Part shown: positions 59,801 through 64,000 of the stretch, in pieces
Layout of the letters: each line of letters starts with the position of its first letter
Numbering within the stretch: the first letter of the stretch is position 1
Assembly: GCF_002198715.1 (NCBI RefSeq)
Contig: NZ_MWLK01000026.1
Span: forward strand, 1-64,000
Source of the DNA: Rhodomicrobium sp. R_RK_3
GTDB taxonomy: Bacteria; Pseudomonadota; Alphaproteobacteria; Rhizobiales; Rhodomicrobiaceae
Direction: 5' to 3'
Length of the DNA: 64,000 nucleotides
Translations under genes and position numbers: made by a program
The notes under the pieces: generated by a model
Seen by the model: only the letters and a program-made list of their open reading frames with translations
Told to the model about the DNA's origin: nothing
The model's database searches: none

Positions 59801-60134
59801 GGAAGCGCTCGACGCGCCCGGCCGGTTCGGCGCGATCTCGATGGTCGAGGGGTTCCCGCGCCTTCGCGACCCGCGTGCCGCCCTCGGCGCCGCGCATCGC
59901 CTGCTGGCGGCGGGCGGCGCATTGTTCCTGGCGATGCCGAACATGGCGACTTCGGTCTGGCGCGCCCTCGATGCCGCGGGGGGCGATCCCTATTGGGGCG
60001 AGATCGAGCACCACCACAATTTCACCCGCGAGCGGCTTTACGCGCTGCTGGCGGACCACGGCTTCCGCCCGGCGCGCTATGATGTCTGCAAGGACCGGCG
60101 CGCATTCATGGAGGTGCTCGCGGTCAAGCTCTGA
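56835..60134 (+). CDS. TPR - SPINDLY/OGT-like glycosyltransferase - SAM methyltransferase fusion
   Basis: 1,099 residues. Residues ~15-370 are about ten TPRs with the regular LGVALSDLGRHGEALEACRA spacing. Residues ~430-810 are a GT41-type (O-GlcNAc transferase-like) domain: LRIGYLSADFRANAAPSLLT, DILVDLNGYLPGARPEILAC, QVSYLGYPGPMGASFIDYVI, FCCFNASYKISQENFALWVR, FVGRVCGSLLRAVG. Residues ~845-1099 begin with a zinc-ribbon (CPLCDG, CEACGHVF), then a class I methyltransferase (WLDVGAGDSALMFAAEEWGF). The usual N-x-H-T-T motif before the DALWAG block reads VNARMAASDAIWAG, so the conserved His is Arg. It may glycosylate protein or act in surface sugar modification. Confidence 0.88.
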   Translation: MDLKNRQEAATPSRPPPLANRKLQAIGYLKAEGLDEATPVIEGIVPLEPGSWRSLHLLGLIAYKQGELKRAARLMRRCLAVHPGLAEAYSDLGVILKDLGEMAEAQAACERAIALKPGFLPAYANLGAVFKARGKFGDAAQCYRRAVAIAPGSADAHASLGAALVMLGRTDEALAVCRQAVTLVPSHAEALIALGHALRAAGSNTEAIDAYRRAIALKPDYGPVHSDLGCALHEAGQIDDAIRAHGRAIGLRPDYAEAQNNLGVALSDLGRHGEALEACRAAIGLKPDYAEAYSNLGVALAQKGLYRDAAASYLRALEFKPALVVAYVNLAGALSAEDQLDGALAASAKALAIAPSQPQALAEHYRLRRQACDWDGIAAAEQVILASTFRQGHRIAPLPVLNMHCGPEAHLLSARAWANGLTRAAAVPSSHRPLRSASGSDRLRIGYLSADFRANAAPSLLTGVIERHDRRRFEIFGYCYGRDDGSDARRRLMEGVDKFAVIAPLAHADAARRIRHDGIDILVDLNGYLPGARPEILACRPAPIQVSYLGYPGPMGASFIDYVIADDFSLPMDQQPFYDEKIVQLPGCYQPSDTKRPIVWDGPSRAECGLPAQGFVFCCFNASYKISQENFALWVRLLQGVPGSVLWLLESHALVRESLRAKAASMGLDPARLVFAPKLEFPKHLARHRHADLFLDTLPVNARMAASDAIWAGLPVLTCAGESFVGRVCGSLLRAVGCPELITYWPEQYETMALALARDPDGLAAIRDRLRLNRQGARLFDAARYTRGLEAAFEHMAELHDGDGPRPFSVAEVDDAAPAPRSFKPPVLLPPQPAQETLAERPAMRIRYEACPLCDGRETPLFKAADCTRHPRYDSMLPPILRWLRCEACGHVFTEATFTPMASELIAAKVVPPPPGCRDIEARRLSCARIVDKVARTGPLGDWLDVGAGDSALMFAAEEWGFRPAAIDLRRDNAEALRALGYEAYACPLEALDAPGRFGAISMVEGFPRLRDPRAALGAAHRLLAAGGALFLAMPNMATSVWRALDAAGGDPYWGEIEHHHNFTRERLYALLADHGFRPARYDVCKDRRAFMEVLAVKL

Positions 60135-60146
60135 GCGGCGATGGGC

Positions 60147-60515
60147 TTACCAAAGATTCCTGCAGTCGATGACCTGCACCGGTACGGCGTCGAGGTCGAA
60201 ATCATCGAACAGCCGGGCATTGACCCCAATTTTCGGATTGTCGAAATCCGGCTCGCCGCTCGAGAAATCCGGCGATTCCCCGTAGGTCGTGCAGCCGCAA
60301 GTCGCGCAGAAGCGATGCTTGACGGTGAAGGTGTTCCACAGATAGGTCGCCACATTCTCGGCGGGGCTCGTGAGCCGGAATTGCTCCGGCTTGTAATAAG
60401 CCCATAGGCCGCCGCTCTTGGCGCAATAGGAACAGGTGCAGCGCGTCACGCTGGCCGGCGCCTCGCTGACCTCGAACTGCGTCCGTCCGCAATGACAGCT
60501 TGCCTTGAGTTGCAT
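60147..60515 (-). CDS. GFA family (glutathione-dependent formaldehyde-activating-like) protein
   Basis: 122 residues from ATG 60515. The zinc-binding pattern is present: ASCHCGRTQFEV, RCTCSYCAKSGGLWAYY and HRFCATCGCTTYGESP. The family is named for Gfa of Paracoccus, but most members, including small ones like this, have unknown function and Gfa itself does not clearly speed formaldehyde conjugation. A link to C1 metabolism here is tempting but unproven. It is convergent with the giant fusion gene. Confidence 0.88.
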   Translation of the reverse strand: MQLKASCHCGRTQFEVSEAPASVTRCTCSYCAKSGGLWAYYKPEQFRLTSPAENVATYLWNTFTVKHRFCATCGCTTYGESPDFSSGEPDFDNPKIGVNARLFDDFDLDAVPVQVIDCRNLW

Positions 60516-60553
60516 TGGCCTTCTCCGGCCGGTTTCGCGACCGGCCGTCCGCT

Positions 60554-61504
60554 TTAATGCAGAGTCTCGTCCGGAGGAATGGCGGCGACGCCGGGGCGCA
60601 TGGGCGCGGTAACTTCGCTCTTCAGGGCGAAACCGCTGGGAAATTCGCTGGCGAGAAGGTCTATGGACTGGAGGGCGGTTTCGCTCGGCGCGTCGCCCTT
60701 GAGCTGGATGGTCTGGTCGGTGACTTCGACGGTGCCGCGGTTCAACAGCCGCAGCAGTTTCAGCGCGTGCAGGCCCGCCTTCGTCCATCGGTCCGGGACG
60801 CTGGCGTTAACGGCTGTGTTGTTGGTGATCTCACATTCGGAAAAAGCGCGGCGGGCTGCGGCGGCGATCTTGTTCTTGCCGCTTTCATCCGGCATCACAC
60901 CGGATATGCGTAAGGTGGCGTCGGGGCTGATGGTCGCCGCCCAGACGCGGGCGGGAGGGGCGATGCGAATATTGCGAAGGGCGACGCCGGTCGGCTTGTC
61001 GCGCTCGATGAATTCCCGGACTTCGCTCAGCACCGCGCCGTTGCTTGCCGCGCCCTCGATGGCGAGGCCGTTATTGTCGACGGAGGCTTGGCCGCTTTCG
61101 AGATAGCCGAGCAATTTCAAGGCAAAGCTCAAGCCGCCCACCTTGACTTCGGAGACCGCGGCCTGCTCGCGCACCTTGACCCGGTCGGTCAGGTCGGCGG
61201 AGGGGAAGCTGGCCTTTACGAGGCCGATCAGGGTCTTGTAGTCCTCCTCGGAGGACATGCTGCCCTTGAGCTTGATGCGGTCCGTTTCCTTGCTGATCCG
61301 GACATTGTAGGTGACCGGCAAGCTGTCGCCCGCACCCTGGTTTTGCACCAATATCTCGTTCTGAGGGATCAATTCGGAACGCAGTGTGCCGGTCTCTTCG
61401 GCGCGGGCCGGGGCAATCTCGCCCCCAAGAAAGCCGCCGCCACAAAAGGTCAGCATCGCGGCCAAAAACAGTCCAGGCCGCTTCACGGGTCTATCCCCCG
61501 ACAT
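60554..61504 (-). CDS. Exported protein of unknown function with BON-like repeats
   Basis: 316 residues from ATG 61504. A signal peptide is clear (RPGLFLAAMLTFCGGGFLGG then PARAEE). The mature part has repeated alpha/beta units (YNVRISKETDRIKLKGSMSS, GLAIEGAASNGAVLSEVREF, WAATISPDATLRISGVMPDE, TVEVTDQTIQLKGDAPSETA) resembling BON or OmpA-linker repeats, that is, about four copies of a strand-helix-strand unit. It is probably periplasmic or outer-membrane associated. No partner gene is adjacent. Confidence 0.72.
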   Translation of the reverse strand: MSGDRPVKRPGLFLAAMLTFCGGGFLGGEIAPARAEETGTLRSELIPQNEILVQNQGAGDSLPVTYNVRISKETDRIKLKGSMSSEEDYKTLIGLVKASFPSADLTDRVKVREQAAVSEVKVGGLSFALKLLGYLESGQASVDNNGLAIEGAASNGAVLSEVREFIERDKPTGVALRNIRIAPPARVWAATISPDATLRISGVMPDESGKNKIAAAARRAFSECEITNNTAVNASVPDRWTKAGLHALKLLRLLNRGTVEVTDQTIQLKGDAPSETALQSIDLLASEFPSGFALKSEVTAPMRPGVAAIPPDETLH

Positions 61505-61820
61505 TCGATGACACTCCCAATAAACAAACGCCAAATATCCCTCGAACGCGCTGCACGTCAGAATACGCGAAACGCACTCGGATGTTTCGGCTTCGTTTGT
61601 CGTCTTAGCTCATCTGCCCCTAGCTGCAAGTCACCGGTGCGTTCGGGACGGAAAGACAGCTTTTCCCTCAACCGGCCTGCGCGGGAGGCTTTCTAGCGTC
61701 AGCGCAGTGCAGGTGACCAAAATAGCCAAAATTTATGGATTTTCCAAGCATAAGCGGCAATTAGACGGGAAAATTTTACAAGCCGTTAACCAGCCGCGTT
61801 TTTCCGTCCACATTATGGCC

Positions 61821-61852
61821 AAAAAAAACGCGCCGGGGGACAACCCGGCGCG
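61821..61852 (-). terminator. Intrinsic terminator of the rpoBC operon
   Basis: CGCGCCGGG-N6-CCCGGCGCG (61829-61852) is a perfect 9-bp stem. On the minus strand it is followed by GTTTTTTTT, 20 bp after the rpoC stop. The remainder of 61505-61820 holds nothing identifiable. Confidence 0.92.
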
Positions 61853-61872
61853 CTCTCATTCAATATCTCAGC

Positions 61873-64000
61873 CTATTCAGCAGCTTGCGCGCCCTGGCGC
61901 TCGGCCACCGGAGGCAGCGCCGGCTCGCCGGGCTTGTCCACCTGGCCGCGGCCGCGTTCGGCCACGATCAGCTCGTCGCGATGCGCGGCGATCTTCTTCA
62001 GGCGCGAGATCATGCCGCCCGTGCCGGCCGGGACCAGCCGGCCGACGATGACGTTCTCCTTCAGGCCGTCGAGCGTATCGACCTTGCCGGCGATCGCCGC
62101 CTCGGTCAGCACGCGGGTCGTCTCCTGGAAGGAGGCGGCGGAGATGAAGCTGCGTGTCTGCAGGCTCGCCTTGGTGATGCCGAGCAGCACCGGGTTGCCC
62201 TTCGCCGGGCGCCCGCCATTCTTCTCGATGATGGCGTTGGCGTCCTCCAGCTCGACCCGGTCGATCTGCTCGCCCTTGAGCAGGTCGGTGTCGCCCGGAT
62301 CCTCGATCTCCACCTTTTGCAGCATCTGCCCGACGATCACCTCGATATGCTTGTCGTTGATCGTCACGCCCTGCAGCCGGTAGACGTCCTGGATTTCATT
62401 GACGAGGTAAGCGGCAAGCTCCTCCACGCCCTTGATCGCCAGAATGTCGTGCGGCGCCGGATGGCCGTCCATGATGAACTCGCCCTTTTCGATGCGGTCA
62501 CCTTCCTGCACCGAGAGATGCTTGCCCTTCGGAATGAGATATTCGATGGCCTGCAGGCTCTCGTCATCCGGGTTGATGGTGATGCGGCGCTTGTTCTTGT
62601 AGTCGCGGCCGAACTCCACCGTGCCGGACATTTCGGCGATGATGGCGTGATCCTTCGGACGGCGAGCCTCGAACAGCTCGGCAACACGCGGCAGACCGCC
62701 GGTGATGTCGCGCGTCTTGGCCGATTCCAGCGGAATACGCGCCAGCACGTCGCCCGCCTTCACCGCCTGCCCCGGCTCGACCGAGAGAATGGCCTCGACC
62801 GAAAGCAGGTAGCGTGCTTCACCGCCACGGGCGAGCTTATGCAGCTTGCCCTTCTTGTCTTTGACGACCAGGGCCGGCTTCAGCACCGAGCCCTTCGGAT
62901 GCGCGCGCCAGTCGATGATGACGCGGTGGGTGATGCCGGTCGTTTCTTCGGTCTGCTCGTTGACCGACAGGCCCTCGGTCAGATCCTCGAAATCGACGAT
63001 GCCATCCACTTCGCTCAGGATCGGACGGGTGTAAGGGTCCCATTCCGCCAAGCGCGCGCCGCGCTTGATGGTGTCGCCCTCGTCGACCTTCATATGCGCG
63101 CCCTGGATGATCTTGTAGGTGGCAAGCTCCTTGCCGTCCTCATCCGTGACGATCACAGCCATGTTGCGGGTCATCGCCACAAGCCGTCCCTGGCCGTCGC
63201 GATTGACGCTGCGGTTGCGGATCTTGATCTTGCCGGCGAAGTTGGTCTCGATGAAGGACGAGTCCACCACCTGCGCCGTGCCACCGATATGGAAGGTGCG
63301 CATGGTGAGCTGCGTGCCAGGCTCGCCGATCGACTGCGCGGCGATGACGCCGACAGCCTCGCCAAGATTGACGCGGGTGCCGCGTGCCAGATCGCGTCCG
63401 TAGCAAGCGGCGCAGACGCCGTTGCGGGTTTCGCAAGTCAGCACCGAGCGGATGCGGATTTCCTGCACCTGCCCGTCCTCGATCGCCTTGGCTTCGCTTT
63501 CCTCGATGAGCTGGCCCGACTTGATGATGACCTTGCCGGTCGCCGGAGCGACGATATCGTCGGCCGCGGTACGGCCGAGCGCACGGTCGCCAAGGCCCAC
63601 GACGACCTCGCCGGCATCGATCACCGCGGTGATCTTGATGCCCTTGTCGGTGCCGCAATCCTGCTCGGTGATGATCGAATCCTGCGCCACGTCGACGAGG
63701 CGGCGCGTCAGATAGCCGGAGTTGGCCGTCTTCAATGCCGTGTCGGCGAGGCCCTTGCGAGCACCATGGGTCGAGTTGAAGTACTCGAGAACGGTCAAGC
63801 CTTCCTTGAAGTTCGAGATGATCGGCGTCTCGATGATTTCGCCCGACGGCTTGGCCATCAGGCCGCGCATGCCGGCGAGCTGCTTCATCTGCGCAGGCGA
63901 GCCGCGAGCACCCGAATGCGACATCATGTAGATCGAGTTGATCGGCATCTCGCGGCCGGTCTCCTTGTCGAGCTGGACGGAGGAAATCCGGTCCATCATC
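61873..64000 (-). CDS. rpoC: RNA polymerase beta' subunit, C-terminal half (5' end outside window)
   Basis: Seven hundred residues of the C-terminal part are present and the frame runs off the right edge. Diagnostic blocks: [60 protein letters not shown] (trigger loop/bridge-helix region), [20 protein letters not shown], and the zinc cysteines in DCGTD and [13 protein letters not shown]. The C-terminal tail ([20 protein letters not shown]) is the usual alphaproteobacterial extension. A strong terminator follows. Confidence 0.98.
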   Translation of the reverse strand, partial: MMDRISSVQLDKETGREMPINSIYMMSHSGARGSPAQMKQLAGMRGLMAKPSGEIIETPIISNFKEGLTVLEYFNSTHGARKGLADTALKTANSGYLTRRLVDVAQDSIITEQDCGTDKGIKITAVIDAGEVVVGLGDRALGRTAADDIVAPATGKVIIKSGQLIEESEAKAIEDGQVQEIRIRSVLTCETRNGVCAACYGRDLARGTRVNLGEAVGVIAAQSIGEPGTQLTMRTFHIGGTAQVVDSSFIETNFAGKIKIRNRSVNRDGQGRLVAMTRNMAVIVTDEDGKELATYKIIQGAHMKVDEGDTIKRGARLAEWDPYTRPILSEVDGIVDFEDLTEGLSVNEQTEETTGITHRVIIDWRAHPKGSVLKPALVVKDKKGKLHKLARGGEARYLLSVEAILSVEPGQAVKAGDVLARIPLESAKTRDITGGLPRVAELFEARRPKDHAIIAEMSGTVEFGRDYKNKRRITINPDDESLQAIEYLIPKGKHLSVQEGDRIEKGEFIMDGHPAPHDILAIKGVEELAAYLVNEIQDVYRLQGVTINDKHIEVIVGQMLQKVEIEDPGDTDLLKGEQIDRVELEDANAIIEKNGGRPAKGNPVLLGITKASLQTRSFISAASFQETTRVLTEAAIAGKVDTLDGLKENVIVGRLVPAGTGGMISRLKKIAAHRDELIVAERGRGQVDKPGEPALPPVAERQGAQAAE

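Overview
The window looks like a GC-rich chromosome segment from an alphaproteobacterium of the order Hyphomicrobiales, with a gene set suggesting a Beijerinckiaceae/Methylocystaceae-like C1 or autotrophic bacterium. This placement is inferred from gene content: the hemC-hemD-mitofilin-hemY cluster, a DUF2794 gene, red-type (form IC) RuBisCO with CbbX, and a membrane-bound selenocysteine formate dehydrogenase. No rRNA gene is present to confirm it.

Layout. 1-4.7 kb: haem biosynthesis cluster (hemC, hemD, mitofilin-like gene, hemY cut by the window edge), minus strand. 4.8-11.8 kb: tsaD, gpsA, a methanethiol S-methyltransferase-like gene, small conserved genes, an intergenic small-RNA candidate, a 2OG-Fe(II) oxygenase translationally coupled to ada. 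12.0-15.4 kb: a complete 3.4-kb IS1595-like transposon with 25-bp inverted repeats and an exact 8-bp target duplication. Its transposase is broken, and it carries five cargo genes including a DUF1828/DUF1829 protein. 15.8-24.8 kb: L,D-transpeptidase, GST, ATP-dependent DNA ligase, PlsB-like acyltransferase, hydrolase, HtrA-like protease, ModE-like regulator, TrmO. 24.8-37.4 kb: a complete selenocysteine locus: an oxidoreductase-SelD fusion, formate dehydrogenase fdoG (in-frame UGA with SECIS hairpin), fdoH, fdoI, fdhE, then selA, a Sel1-repeat gene, selB and tRNA-Sec. 38-48 kb: the Calvin cycle cluster, cbbR divergent from fbp-prk-tkt-cbbL-cbbS-cbbX-cbbY-gph. 48-64 kb: esterase, gluQRS, pssA, two tandem paralogous GGDEF proteins, grpE, hrcA, a giant TPR-glycosyltransferase-methyltransferase fusion, a GFA-fold protein, a secreted protein, and the 3' part of rpoC.

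How the genes work together. Formate dehydrogenase would oxidise formate to CO2 and feed electrons to the membrane quinone pool. Every gene specific to making and decoding its selenocysteine (selA, selB, selC, selD) lies next to it. The Calvin cycle genes that follow immediately could fix CO2, and cbbX and gph deal with RuBisCO reactivation and 2-phosphoglycolate. The segment therefore reads as a formate-oxidation plus CO2-fixation island. Two families of palindromic dispersed repeats recur between genes, several inside the cbb cluster.

The strongest unexplained items are the cargo of the IS1595-like transposon, the minus-strand small-RNA candidate at 8.5 kb with a C-rich loop, and a second structured stretch at 15.5 kb beside the transposon insertion point.
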